Shown here in pieces: positions 54,007-62,549 of a stretch of 64,000 nucleotides of DNA (the stretch's first letter is position 1; the number at the start of each line of letters is the position of its first letter). The position numbers and the translations under genes were made by a program. The notes under the pieces were generated by a model that was not told where the DNA came from, made no database searches, and saw only the letters and a list, made by a program, of their open reading frames with translations. Source of the DNA: Ferruginibacter sp. (GTDB lineage: Bacteria; Bacteroidota; Bacteroidia; Chitinophagales; Chitinophagaceae); assembly GCA_014379625.1 (NCBI GenBank), contig JACMLJ010000036.1:83974-147973 (forward strand), in the 5' to 3' direction.

Positions 54007-54802
54007 ACTCAACCCCCATTTTGCCCAGTGCATCTTTCGCTTCCCCATAGTCCGGATCTATTTGCAAAGCCTGCCGGTAACTATCAGCCGCTTCTTTTCT
54101 TTTATCCAATTTTTCATAACACCTGCCCATCCAGTAATAGCCTTCATCAAATGTGTTTTGTACCGCTACGGCCTGTTTTAGTACATCCACTGCCGTGGCA
54201 TATTTATTAAGGTCATACAAACAAATGGCTTTTTCGCGGTAGGCCAAAACATCCCTGTAATCCAATTTGAGACAGTTGTTAAAAAAAGCGAGGGCTTTTA
54301 CCTTTTCGCCGGTATAACTGAAATATAAGCCCTTAATAAAAAGCGCCTGTTTTTGAGCATTAGCCGCCGGTGCCTGTAAAAGCGCATCGGCCATGGCCAG
54401 CGCCATTGGATTTTTTGTTTGTGCGTACAACGAACCCAATGAAATGATATATTCGGGCCGGGGGTTTATTGAAACCGCTTTTTCAAAAGCTTTAATTGCG
54501 TTGATGGTATCACCATTTTCAAAATGCAAAGTGGCTTTTATATCCAGGAAGCGGTCATTCAGCGAATCTGCTTTTAAAACGGTTTCTGTTGCTTTGATAG
54601 CCTGGTTGTAGTTACCCTTATCGCGGAAAAACTGTACCAGGTTTTCGTATAATAAAAGTGAATCCGGGAACCGCGTAACCAATCCCCTTAATTGTTTTTC
54701 CTGGTCAGGAACTGTATCAGCATTTTGCACTTCGTTGTTGTTGTTGCAGGAAGTTACCGATAAAAAAATTAAACATACAGCCGAAAATAGTAACCTCATC
54801 AT
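54005..54802 (-). CDS. TPR-repeat lipoprotein
   Basis: The protein has 265 residues from the ATG at 54802; the neighbouring ATG at 54799 is equally possible. The signal peptide ends at the lipobox SVTSC. The rest is made of about six tetratricopeptide repeats, for example GNYNQAIKATETVLKAD, GDTINAIKAFEKAVSINP and RKEAADSYRQALQIDPDYG. It is a scaffold at the cell envelope, facing the periplasm. The partner is unknown, and the TolB-like gene is divergent from it. Confidence 0.85.
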   Translation of the reverse strand: MMRLLFSAVCLIFLSVTSCNNNNEVQNADTVPDQEKQLRGLVTRFPDSLLLYENLVQFFRDKGNYNQAIKATETVLKADSLNDRFLDIKATLHFENGDTINAIKAFEKAVSINPRPEYIISLGSLYAQTKNPMALAMADALLQAPAANAQKQALFIKGLYFSYTGEKVKALAFFNNCLKLDYRDVLAYREKAICLYDLNKYATAVDVLKQAVAVQNTFDEGYYWMGRCYEKLDKRKEAADSYRQALQIDPDYGEAKDALGKMGVE

Positions 54803-54885
54803 ATGATTGTAAATAAGTTGCAAAATTAAGCGCTTACTGCAAATTGTACTGACAAAATACTGACAAATTAATTACCATCTAATCT

Positions 54886-54893
54886 TATCTTAG
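54886..54893 (+). promoter_or_regulatory. -7 box for the TolB-like gene
   Basis: TATCTTAG (one base off TAnnTTTG) lies 19 bases before the ATG at 54913. That spacing supports 54913 rather than the in-frame TTG at 54907 as start. Confidence 0.4.
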
Positions 54894-54912
54894 CGCCACA
54901 AAATTTTTGCAG

Positions 54913-56058
54913 ATGAAATGGTGTCTATTCCCGCTTACGATGATCGTATTCTTTGTTACCGCAAACCGGGCTTATAAAATAAACGGAACAAATAACAAGG
55001 AAGAAAAGCGTTTACAAACGGGGATCTTTACTCCAATCCTTGCAATCAGTCAGGATACGGTCCTCTTTCCGGGTGAAACTCATTTTGCCAATGTTCAGCA
55101 ACTTACATTTGGCGGCGACAATGCGGAGGCTTATTTTAGTTTTGATGGCAAGTGGCTTGTTTTTCAAAAATCCAATTCAAAAGAAGGCATCGCCTGCGAC
55201 CAGATATGGATGGGTAAGATCCCTGTAAACCGCGGCGACAAATTTGAACCTAAGTTAGTGAGTACGGGTGAAGGAAGAACCACCTGTGCCTTCTTTTATC
55301 CTGATGGCCAACATATTTTATATGGCTCTACCCATTTGGGTAATAAGGAATGTCCGCCGGTGCCCGACCGCAGCAAATATGGCAATAAGTATATCTGGCC
55401 CGTATATGAAAGCTTTGATATTTTTAAAGCCGGTATCAATGGAAAAATAGTGAAGCGACTAACCAGTGCAAAGGGCTATGATGCTGAAGCCACCATTTCG
55501 CCCAAAGGCGATAAAATTGTATTTACGTCTATGCGGGACGGTGATCTTGACCTTTATACGATGGATTTAAACGGGCAGCAGGTAAAGCGGATCACTAATA
55601 CATTGGGTTACGATGGAGGAGCCTGGTTTAGCCCGGATGGGACTAAAATTTTATGGAGGGCAAGCAGGCCAACCACCGGCGATGAAATAAAAGAGTACAA
55701 GCAATTACTGACGGAGAACCTGGTAGCGCCCACGCATATGGAAGTATGGATTGCCAATGCAGATGGAACCGATCCCCATCAAATTACATTTTTAGAACAG
55801 GCCAACTGGGCGCCTAATTTTATGCCCGATGGTAAGCACATTATTTTTTGCAGCAACCATGAGTACAAACGGGGATTTCCCTTTAATATGTACCTGGCTG
55901 ATGTAAATGGAAAGGGGATTGAAAAGATCAGTCGTGATAAGGGTTTTGACGCATTCCCCATGTTTAGTCCGGATGGAAAAAAAATTGTTTTCTGCAGCAA
56001 CAGGAACAATGGCGGTACAAGGGATACCAATATTTTTATAGCGGATTGGGTGGAATAG
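54913..56058 (+). CDS. TolB-like WD40/PD40 beta-propeller protein, exported
   Basis: The protein has 381 residues with an N-terminal hydrophobic signal (about 1-18). Four or more PD40 repeats are visible: AYFSFDGKWLVFQKS, ATISPKGDKIVFTSMRDGDLDLYTMD, AWFSPDGTKILWRASR, NFMPDGKHIIFCSN and MFSPDGKKIVFCSNRN. They form a six-bladed propeller like TolB's C-terminal domain, without its N-terminal domain. It is probably a periplasmic or surface binding protein and no enzyme motif is seen. A tandem duplication follows its stop. Confidence 0.85.
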   Translation: MKWCLFPLTMIVFFVTANRAYKINGTNNKEEKRLQTGIFTPILAISQDTVLFPGETHFANVQQLTFGGDNAEAYFSFDGKWLVFQKSNSKEGIACDQIWMGKIPVNRGDKFEPKLVSTGEGRTTCAFFYPDGQHILYGSTHLGNKECPPVPDRSKYGNKYIWPVYESFDIFKAGINGKIVKRLTSAKGYDAEATISPKGDKIVFTSMRDGDLDLYTMDLNGQQVKRITNTLGYDGGAWFSPDGTKILWRASRPTTGDEIKEYKQLLTENLVAPTHMEVWIANADGTDPHQITFLEQANWAPNFMPDGKHIIFCSNHEYKRGFPFNMYLADVNGKGIEKISRDKGFDAFPMFSPDGKKIVFCSNRNNGGTRDTNIFIADWVE

Positions 56059-56073
56059 GATTGGCAGCGCAGG

Positions 56074-56101
56074 GTTGATTGTTGGGCGTTGATTGTTGGG
56101 C
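56074..56101. repeat. 14-base perfect tandem duplication
   Basis: GTTGATTGTTGGGC occurs twice without a gap (56074-56087, 56088-56101), between the TolB-like gene and the phosphoesterase. Confidence 0.85.
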
Positions 56102-56115
56102 GTTTTGCATACTCT

Positions 56116-56640
56116 TCAACCTAATTCAACTACTTCACAATTTTTTATATCTTTTCCATCAATCACAAACCGGATAAGTGTTCGTACTTTATGCCATCCT
56201 TGTTTGCCGGCGGCGCCCGGATTCATGTGCAGACAGTTTAATTTTTCATCATACATCACTTTTAAAATATGGGAATGCCCGCTGATAAAAAGTTGTGGTT
56301 GATGGATCAGTAATTCTCTTTTAGTTGCGGGGTTGTATTTGGGCGGATAACCACCAATATGCCGCATCATCACGGTTACCCCTTCGCAGTCAAATACCAA
56401 CTGTTCAGGATAAATGCTCCTGATATCCTGCCCGTCTATATTGCCGTAAACAGCCCTGAATCTCAAACCGGCCTGATGTTCAGGAGAAGTAAATTTTCTA
56501 AAACCCGCGATAATTTTTTCGGCGATTTCGATAGTGCCAAAATCACCACCATGCCATATTTCATCACAGTTTTTAAAATGGTCAAAAACGGCCGCATCTA
56601 AAAAATGATGTGTGTCTGATATAAGCCCGATCCTGGTCAA
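56116..56640 (-). CDS. YfcE/MJ0936-type metallophosphoesterase
   Basis: The protein has 174 residues. The binuclear metal site is complete: GLISDTHHFLD, WHGGDFG, VYGNIDGQ, then GHSHILKV. It is of the small YfcE class, which hydrolyses phosphodiesters; the natural substrate is unknown. The frame has no ATG before the first motif, and the usable start is a TTG at 56640, giving MTRIGLISDTHH. It follows the FkbM gene by 44 bases on the same strand. Confidence 0.88.
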   Translation of the reverse strand: MTRIGLISDTHHFLDAAVFDHFKNCDEIWHGGDFGTIEIAEKIIAGFRKFTSPEHQAGLRFRAVYGNIDGQDIRSIYPEQLVFDCEGVTVMMRHIGGYPPKYNPATKRELLIHQPQLFISGHSHILKVMYDEKLNCLHMNPGAAGKQGWHKVRTLIRFVIDGKDIKNCEVVELG

Positions 56641-56684
56641 ATTATGGTGAAATTGGTAATACAGATAGTGACTGCCTTAAGATG

Positions 56685-57458
56685 CTAATAATTATTGGGG
56701 TCATAGGCAATAAAAAAGATATTGTAATTTTTGTAAAACTGCCCGCTGAATTCTTCTTTTGAGAAAGGTTGTTTGCCGGCATTAAAATATTCGATGGTAG
56801 TGATACCCAGCCCGCAGGCAGCAAACAGATCGAAAACATCCTCCGGGGCCGTACCATATACATCTGCTCCGCCAAGACCGCATTCAAATAAAACAAGGGG
56901 TTTGTTTTTTTGTAAAACCCTCACTGCTCCCAGCAAAACCTCGTATTCCGCCCCCTCCACATCAATTTTAACGAGGTCAATTTTTAAATTTTCCGGGATG
57001 AGGTCATCTAATTTTTCCATCCGAACGGAGAGTAAGGTAGGCTCTTGTCCGATTAATTTATTTCTTTCACGAAACCCGCTTACCGCCGGTCGGCCGGGGT
57101 AATAATTAAATGTATTGGAACCCTTTTTTGAGGATAAGGCATAATTGTAAACAGTGGTATTTTTAGAAAATCTTTTCTTCAGTGAAGTGTATAAATGTGG
57201 AATGGGCTCAAATGCAAAATGTTTCCCCATAGGCGCCGCTGCTACAATTTCCATCAGGATATGACCCTGGTTAGCGCCGATATCAATGCAGTTGGAATCT
57301 TTTTTTAAAAGCCTTCGGATGAGTTCCGTAGTTTGAAAATCGTATTTATCAACAGGTAACCGGTAGAATGCTTCTATTACCCGGTATACCTGGAATAAGG
57401 CTTTTTTGGAAATAACCTTCACCCAACCGGGCGCATAGCGGCGTAAAAAATTTTTCAT
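56685..57458 (-). CDS. FkbM family methyltransferase
   Basis: The protein has 257 residues. The SAM-binding fold has CIDIGANQGHILMEI as the glycine loop, FAFEPIPHLY as the acidic second strand and DLVKIDVEGAEYEVLLGA, the FkbM signature. It methylates a hydroxyl, often on sugars or lipids; FkbM enzymes are common in glycan clusters, but no such cluster is here. The N-terminus (about 1-50) is helical and basic. Confidence 0.88.
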   Translation of the reverse strand: MKNFLRRYAPGWVKVISKKALFQVYRVIEAFYRLPVDKYDFQTTELIRRLLKKDSNCIDIGANQGHILMEIVAAAPMGKHFAFEPIPHLYTSLKKRFSKNTTVYNYALSSKKGSNTFNYYPGRPAVSGFRERNKLIGQEPTLLSVRMEKLDDLIPENLKIDLVKIDVEGAEYEVLLGAVRVLQKNKPLVLFECGLGGADVYGTAPEDVFDLFAACGLGITTIEYFNAGKQPFSKEEFSGQFYKNYNIFFIAYDPNNY

Positions 57459-57797
57459 AATAAAGTAGTATCAGGTTGCTCTTTCAACTGCTGTACAATT
57501 TGCCGGTCGATTCATAAATAAATTACGACCAGGCGGCTGAATTTAATTAAAGCGGTAAAATTAATCGTTAAATACCTATTTTATCAGGTTTTAATTATTC
57601 TTCCAATGGTCAACAGGTTTTTAAACTGATCCGGATATTTATCTTTAAATTTAATTATACCATTTTACGCAATTCCACATAAACGTTGATAAACGCAGGT
57701 GGAAATATATTTTTCTGTTATCAACATTAGCGCTCCGGGTCAATAAATATTTATAAGTTCAGAAAACTAATATCAATTTAAAAAATATCAATTAAAA
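57459..57797. other. Divergent spacer, FkbM / homogentisate dioxygenase
   Basis: The 339-base AT-rich region has no gene. A candidate promoter for the dioxygenase is TTG (57686-57688), 19 bases, then TATTTTTC (57708-57715, one base off consensus), which would leave an 82-base leader. A second, unpaired TATCTTTA lies at 57640. Nothing else is seen. Confidence 0.4.
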
Positions 57798-58955
57798 ATG
57801 CCCCACTATCATACCCTCGGTTCCATCCCGCACAAACGTCACACCCAATTCCGCAAGCCGGATGGAAGCCTTTATGCCGAACAATTATTTTCGACGGAAG
57901 GATTTAGCAATGATTATTCTTTGCTATACCATCATTACCCGCCAACACAGATTATCAGCACTGATGCCCCTGTAAATGTTCAGCCGGTTATAGCGGAAGA
58001 AAAAATGCTGCAGCACCGTAGTTTTGAGGGCTTTAATATCAAACCGGAAAAAGATTTTCTGCAAAGCCGCAAAACTGTGTTGGTAAATAACGACCTGCAT
58101 ATTGTATTAGCTGCACCTCAGCAAAGTATGGGCAGTTATTTTTACAAAAATGCCGATGCGGATGAAATGATCTTTGTGCACGAAGGCAGTGGAGTTTTAA
58201 AAACAATGTATGGCAATCTTGAGTTTGCGTATGGCGATTATTTAATCATTCCCAGGGGAACAATCTATCAAATTCATTTTGCAACCGATGGCAACAGGTT
58301 GTTTATTGTAGAAGCATTTACGCCCATTCGTTACCCCAAAAAATACCTGAGCAGGTACGGCCAGCTGCTGGAGCATTCGCCCTATTGTGAAAGGGATATA
58401 AGAACGCCCAAAGCACTGCAAACACATGATGGCGCCGGTGATTTTTTAATAAAAACCAAAAAGAAAGGGGTACTGTATGGCATCCACTACGGGCACCATC
58501 CTTTTGATGTGGTGGGATGGGACGGCTATTGTTATCCCTATGCATTTTCTATTCATGATTTTGAACCTGTTACAGGTAGGGTGCACCAGCCGCCCCCGGT
58601 GCACCAGACATTTGAGGCTAACAATTTTGTAGTCTGTTCTTTTGTGCCCCGTTTATTTGACTATCATCCTGATGCTATACCGGCCCCTTATAATCATAGC
58701 AATATTGATAGTGATGAAGTGTTGTATTATGTGGACGGGAATTTTATGAGCCGCAAGCATGTAACCCGTGGAATGATTAATCTTCACCCGGCCGGGATAC
58801 CGCATGGCCCGCACCCGGGAGCGGTACAAAAAAGTATTGGCGCTAAAGAAACCAATGAAATCGCGGTAATGGTAGATACATTTCACCCCCTGCAATTAAC
58901 TATGGAGGCGCTTGAAATAGAAAACGAAGGATATGTTATGAGTTGGGCAGAGTAG
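57798..58955 (+). CDS. hmgA: Homogentisate 1,2-dioxygenase
   Basis: This iron enzyme opens the ring of homogentisate to maleylacetoacetate in tyrosine and phenylalanine breakdown. It has 385 residues, shorter than the 430-440 of animal forms but usual for bacterial ones. Iron ligands lie in the C-terminal cupin: Glu in DSDEVLYYV and His in NLHPAGIPHGPHPG. The earlier EMIFVHEGSG and IPRGTIYQI stretch forms the first cupin. No other gene of the pathway is adjacent. Its TAG stop sits in the left arm of a perfect palindrome. Confidence 0.9.
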   Translation: MPHYHTLGSIPHKRHTQFRKPDGSLYAEQLFSTEGFSNDYSLLYHHYPPTQIISTDAPVNVQPVIAEEKMLQHRSFEGFNIKPEKDFLQSRKTVLVNNDLHIVLAAPQQSMGSYFYKNADADEMIFVHEGSGVLKTMYGNLEFAYGDYLIIPRGTIYQIHFATDGNRLFIVEAFTPIRYPKKYLSRYGQLLEHSPYCERDIRTPKALQTHDGAGDFLIKTKKKGVLYGIHYGHHPFDVVGWDGYCYPYAFSIHDFEPVTGRVHQPPPVHQTFEANNFVVCSFVPRLFDYHPDAIPAPYNHSNIDSDEVLYYVDGNFMSRKHVTRGMINLHPAGIPHGPHPGAVQKSIGAKETNEIAVMVDTFHPLQLTMEALEIENEGYVMSWAE

Positions 58956-59033
58956 GAACAGGCCGAGGCCTGTTCCTAAATACCAGACCTTGACCTGTTC
59001 GTACATACCATGTGCGCCTGTTCCTGCATACCA
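58953..59033. repeat. Palindrome at the hmgA stop plus three 17-base repeats
   Basis: A perfect 12-bp dyad TAGGAACAGGCC / GGCCTGTTCCTA (58953-58978, 2-base centre) begins at the stop codon. The right arm runs into the first of three 17-base units of the type CCTGTTCcTaaATACCA (58969-58985, 58994-59010, 59017-59033), spaced 25 and 23 bases apart. There is no T run after the hairpin, so it is not a standard terminator. It may block exonucleases at the mRNA end. Confidence 0.75.
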
Positions 59034-59130
59034 GCCATAATTGAAATAGCATAATCCAGGGCAACCAGCGCCTGTTTTTTTCCGTTTAGGATGAAACAAC
59101 CTGTCTTTACAACCTAAAACAACACTGTTT

Positions 59131-60042
59131 ATGAAAATTTTTTACACCGGCGTACTCGCGCTATTATTTTATTTTAACTCCAATGCTACAACATGGACGG
59201 TAACAGTTGCAAATTATTCATTTAGTCCTTCAACGGTCAACGCAGTTGTGGGCGATGTAATTCAGTTCAATTGGTCTTCCGGCTTTCATACCACCACCTG
59301 CGGAAGCGGATTGCCCGGCACTTCTTTACCAGCCGGGGCGCAGGAATGGGATAGTCCGATGATTCCGGGCGATGAAACATTTAGTTATACGGTTACAGTT
59401 GCGGGTAATTATTTGTATGGTTGCATACCGCATTTTTCCGGCATGCAAGGTACCATCATAGTAAGTAGTACTTTGGCGGTAAGCTTTGGCCCCTTTACTG
59501 TACTGAATAATAATAATACTGCTTTATTGCAATGGAAAACCCTTTCAGAGGTAAATACCGATTATTTTTCCATTAGAAAGAGTACAGATGCAATTCATTT
59601 TTATGAAATAGCCAGGGCAAATGCTGCCGGTAATTCAAATGTTACGGCAGCGTATCAGTTTGCGGATAATGATTTGGGAGAAACGTATAAATATTTATAT
59701 TATGAAATTGTAACTGTTGATAAAGATAAAAAAGAAAGTTTTTCCCCGATAAAGACCATCCGGAACAACCGTATTATAAAGGACAAATTAATTGTGGCGC
59801 TAAGCCCCAATCCGGTTACCCGGCCGGGCCAGGTGCAAATACGATTTAATGCGGATAAACGGGATGATATGGATGTATCAGTCATTAACAGCGCAGGCAA
59901 ACTGGTGCTAAAAACAAAGATGGCGGCATTTTATGGGCTCAATAACAGCCACCTTCACATCTGCGATTTAGAAAAAGGTATTTACTATATCCGGTTCAGC
60001 CTGGCGGGTAAAACGGAAACTAAAAAAGTGGCGGTGCTTTAA
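59131..60042 (+). CDS. Secreted cupredoxin with type IX sorting domain
   Basis: The protein has 303 residues. After a signal peptide (about 1-19) comes a plastocyanin/azurin-like domain (about 20-112) with a full type 1 copper set: His in SSGFHTTTCG, then Cys, His and Met in YGCIPHFSGMQG. A FN3-like region follows (about 118-210; LLQWKTLSEVNTDYFSIRKS) and a C-terminal Por/T9SS sorting domain (ALSPNPVTRPGQVQIRF to the end). It is therefore a copper electron-transfer or copper-binding protein sent to the cell surface or outside. No redox partner is next to it. Confidence 0.85.
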   Translation: MKIFYTGVLALLFYFNSNATTWTVTVANYSFSPSTVNAVVGDVIQFNWSSGFHTTTCGSGLPGTSLPAGAQEWDSPMIPGDETFSYTVTVAGNYLYGCIPHFSGMQGTIIVSSTLAVSFGPFTVLNNNNTALLQWKTLSEVNTDYFSIRKSTDAIHFYEIARANAAGNSNVTAAYQFADNDLGETYKYLYYEIVTVDKDKKESFSPIKTIRNNRIIKDKLIVALSPNPVTRPGQVQIRFNADKRDDMDVSVINSAGKLVLKTKMAAFYGLNNSHLHICDLEKGIYYIRFSLAGKTETKKVAVL

Positions 60043-60120
60043 AAAAAAATGATTTTTGAAGGATATATATTTTTGTTTTTCTAAAAAGTGCTAAATTGTT
60101 TTAAATAAAAACGATTTGCA

Positions 60121-60528
60121 ATGATAAAATTTCATGAGATTAAAGTGGGGGATTATCTGGTAGCCGATAATGATGGCGACAAACGCATAGGCGAAGTAAC
60201 TGGTCTGAATGGAGATGAGAAGCAGGTATGTGTAGATACCGGTGACCAGGAATTTTGGTACGAAACCAGCCAGCTTTCGCCGATTCCTTTGGATGAAGAA
60301 CAGTTGTTGAATCTAAAATTCAATAAAGAGGAGCACGAAGATGGAACAGTTAAGTATTTAAAAGGGGCTTTTAGAATTATGCTCCCCCGCAACGGCGATT
60401 TTTCAAAAATGGAGATATGGTACCGCGATGAAAGAAGGCATATCATGCAACCTATTTGTGTTCATCAACTGCAAAATCATTTTCATGAAATGACCAAAGT
60501 GCTGTTAAATGATGAATCATTCAATTAA
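60121..60528 (+). CDS. Hypothetical protein, 135 residues
   Basis: This soluble, acidic protein has no signal peptide or membrane segment. The N-terminal part (KVGDYLVADNDGDKRIGEVTGL) looks like a small SH3/KOW-like beta barrel. The C-terminal part has a HQLQNHFHEM helix. No family could be named with confidence. A TATTTTTG box at 60068-60075 is a possible promoter, 45 bases before the ATG. Confidence 0.65.
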   Translation: MIKFHEIKVGDYLVADNDGDKRIGEVTGLNGDEKQVCVDTGDQEFWYETSQLSPIPLDEEQLLNLKFNKEEHEDGTVKYLKGAFRIMLPRNGDFSKMEIWYRDERRHIMQPICVHQLQNHFHEMTKVLLNDESFN

Positions 60529-60762
60529 GGGTAACAACCTATGCCGGCAATATTAAAGACGGTGTCAACGGTTAGTCAGATCGATGAATTATAAATTTAA
60601 TGGCCGGTTTTTCAGGATAGATTATTCACTTTATCCCGGGTTAGCAGGTATGGCAGATTTGGCTATAGTGTCCCGGCCTTTAATATTAAGGCGGTATCTT
60701 TCTAACAGCCTTACACTTAGTTACATAATATAATCGCAGTTTTTTCTAAAACAGGCATTACA

Positions 60763-61446
60763 TTATTTGATATCGGCTGTATTGAGGTTTGTTTGCTGAT
60801 CTGTATTTTCTGTAATGCCGGCAAAATTGATACTGATTTTATAAATTGATTGGATCATCCCCCATTTTCGTGCATAATAAGATTGAATATCAGTTGTGAG
60901 CGCCCCGGCAGGTAAGGGCGTACCGGCTATTGTAACCGCAATTGTAGTGGTAACATGGATAACATCATTGTAAGTGATCCCCTTTACTGTTTTGCTGATA
61001 CCCTTTTCGGCAATAGTATTGGTGATAGTGACATTCAGGGGCGAACCTGAAACGGTTACCGGGTAAGTCTGGTTCCAGCTTGCGCCTACCGCCACATTGT
61101 CTTTTAAATATATATTTTCCACGCTGGAGCCTCCCAAAGCGGCCGGTAAACTCCTGAAATTGTAATAATCATTGCCGGCAATATGGTAATACTCATTGGC
61201 ACTGCCGCTGCTATTGGTAAAAACTTTGTATTGCCTGGTATTAATCATGGAATCTTTGCTGGTGGAGGTGATCCTATACGTAGTAGTGACAGCAACGGGT
61301 ACATTATTGGTCAACTCATAATCCCAGCTACTGCCGTTAGTTAAACTCATATATTTAATTGCCGCTACCGGTGCCGGGGAATCGCTCTTTTTACAGGAAA
61401 TCCCAGCTAATGATCCCATCAAAAGGCCTAAAAATAAATGCTTCAT
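60763..61446 (-). CDS. Lipoprotein, unknown function
   Basis: The protein has 227 residues from the ATG at 61446, giving a clean lipoprotein signal (LLMGSLAGISC, Cys17). The longer frame to 61659 runs antisense across the infA start and must be discarded. The mature part is beta-rich with a YMSLTNGSSWDYELTN start and repeated T-x-T-I-T patterns, suggesting a single beta-sandwich. Function is unknown. The gene is divergent from the ribosomal operon, with 106 bases between starts. Confidence 0.75.
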   Translation of the reverse strand: MKHLFLGLLMGSLAGISCKKSDSPAPVAAIKYMSLTNGSSWDYELTNNVPVAVTTTYRITSTSKDSMINTRQYKVFTNSSGSANEYYHIAGNDYYNFRSLPAALGGSSVENIYLKDNVAVGASWNQTYPVTVSGSPLNVTITNTIAEKGISKTVKGITYNDVIHVTTTIAVTIAGTPLPAGALTTDIQSYYARKWGMIQSIYKISINFAGITENTDQQTNLNTADIK

Positions 61447-61532
61447 AGAGAAAAATGGTTTTTTAAATTGGTAAACAGGCTTTTTAATTGGTAAATATCT
61501 GATTTTTTTAGTAATAATTAAATTAATCCTCT

Positions 61533-61540
61533 TACCTTTG
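61533..61540 (+). promoter_or_regulatory. -7 box of the alpha ribosomal operon
   Basis: TACCTTTG, a perfect TAnnTTTG, lies 12 bases before the infA ATG. No TTG at the right distance is present; a T-rich stretch occupies the -33 place. The very short leader fits the lack of a ribosome site. Confidence 0.5.
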
Positions 61541-61552
61541 CGTTCCAAAAAT

Positions 61553-61771
61553 ATGGCTAAGCAGGCACTCATTAAACAAGACGGAACAATTTTAGAAGCG
61601 CTTAGCAACGCTATGTTTAAAGTTAAGCTTGAAAATGGCCATGAAATACTGGCTACCATTTCTGGAAAGATGAGGATGCATTATATCAGGATATTGCCAG
61701 GGGATAAGGTAGGCGTGGAAATGAGCCCCTATGATTTAACCAGGGGCAGGATCATTTTCAGGTATAAATAA
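61553..61771 (+). CDS. infA: Translation initiation factor IF-1
   Basis: This OB-fold factor binds the ribosomal A site during initiation. It has 72 residues, the standard length, from the ATG at 61553; an in-frame TTG five codons earlier lies inside the promoter box. Typical stretches are [20 protein letters not shown] and [21 protein letters not shown]. It is the first gene of this operon; upstream is an unrelated lipoprotein on the other strand rather than secY or map. Confidence 0.97.
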   Translation: MAKQALIKQDGTILEALSNAMFKVKLENGHEILATISGKMRMHYIRILPGDKVGVEMSPYDLTRGRIIFRYK

Positions 61772-61829
61772 CGCCAGCCATACCGTTTGAGAAATAAAAT
61801 GGTTTACTAAAAAATTAAAAAGAAACAAC

Positions 61830-61946
61830 ATGAAGGTTAAAGCTTCAATTAAAAAAAGAAGTGTTGATTGCAAGATCGTGAGAAGGAAAGGCGTCTTGTT
61901 TGTGATCAACAAAAAAAATCCTCGCTTTAAGCAAAGACAAGGGTAA
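61830..61946 (+). CDS. rpmJ: 50S ribosomal protein L36
   Basis: A 38-codon gene, [20 protein letters not shown] and on, matching L36. It keeps one of the usual zinc-site Cys (Cys14), but the others are not present, so this is the zinc-free type. It lies 58 bases after infA. Confidence 0.95.
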   Translation: MKVKASIKKRSVDCKIVRRKGVLFVINKKNPRFKQRQG

Positions 61947-62007
61947 TTAATTGGTCAATGGTGAAAACCATTTAAACAAATCAACATATCAACAAATTAA
62001 TAGAATT

Positions 62008-62388
62008 ATGGCTCGTATTGCCGGTATAGATTTACCAAAAAATAAAAGAGGCGAAATAGGTCTTACCTATATATTTGGAATTGGTCGCTCAACTGCTCAG
62101 TACATTTTAGACAAAGCTGGGATCAGCTACGACAAAAAAGTAAATGAGTGGAACGATGATGAACAAACCGCCATTCGTAATGTAATCAACAATGAGTTTA
62201 AAACCGAAGGTGCATTACGCAGCGAGGTACAGATGAACATTAAGCGTTTACTTGATATCGCCTGTTACCGTGGTTTGCGCCATCGTAAAGGATTACCATT
62301 GCGCGGACAGCGTACCCGTACCAACAGCCGTACCCGCAAGGGCAAGCGTAAAACAGTTGCCGGTAAAAAGAAAGTAGCCAAGAAATAA
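62008..62388 (+). CDS. rpsM: 30S ribosomal protein S13
   Basis: This protein sits at the head of the small subunit and contacts the large subunit and P-site tRNA. It has 126 residues from the ATG at 62008 ([20 protein letters not shown]); the frame is open from 61951, but that start is inside the rpmJ spacer. The helical core has [14 protein letters not shown] and the C-terminal tail [18 protein letters not shown] is followed by a very basic end. It is third in the operon. Confidence 0.97.
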   Translation: MARIAGIDLPKNKRGEIGLTYIFGIGRSTAQYILDKAGISYDKKVNEWNDDEQTAIRNVINNEFKTEGALRSEVQMNIKRLLDIACYRGLRHRKGLPLRGQRTRTNSRTRKGKRKTVAGKKKVAKK

Positions 62389-62392
62389 TTTA

Positions 62393-62422
62393 CAGTCACC
62401 CGGTAGCAATACCTGGTGACTG
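62393..62422 (+). promoter_or_regulatory. Strong hairpin in the rpsM-rpsK spacer
   Basis: CAGTCACCCGGT (62393-62404) pairs with ACCTGGTGACTG (62411-62422) with one mismatch, loop AGCAAT. It lies 4 bases past the rpsM stop. It is followed by CTGTTTTA, only a weak T run, so it may protect the mRNA end, or bind a ribosomal protein, rather than terminate. Confidence 0.6.
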
Positions 62423-62491
62423 CTGTTTTATAGACTTATCATATTTGAACAAACGCCGGATCGCTATAAGTCTGCAGGAGGGTTGGTTCAG

Positions 62492-62523
62492 TTCCGTTAA
62501 GCCCAGGCAAACGGAAGTTTTTT
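62492..62523 (+). terminator. Terminator-like hairpin just before rpsK
   Basis: TTCCGTT (62492-62498) pairs with AACGGAA (62510-62516), then GTTTTTT. The form is that of an intrinsic terminator, yet it lies inside the operon, 27 bases before rpsK. It may set the ratio of downstream genes or act as an attenuator. Confidence 0.55.
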
Positions 62524-62549
62524 AAAAAAAGATTACCTATTAATTAATT

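Noticed and set aside
58953..59033. CRISPR-like array after hmgA
   Set aside because: Only three 17-base repeats with 6- and 8-base spacers and no cas gene; too short for CRISPR.
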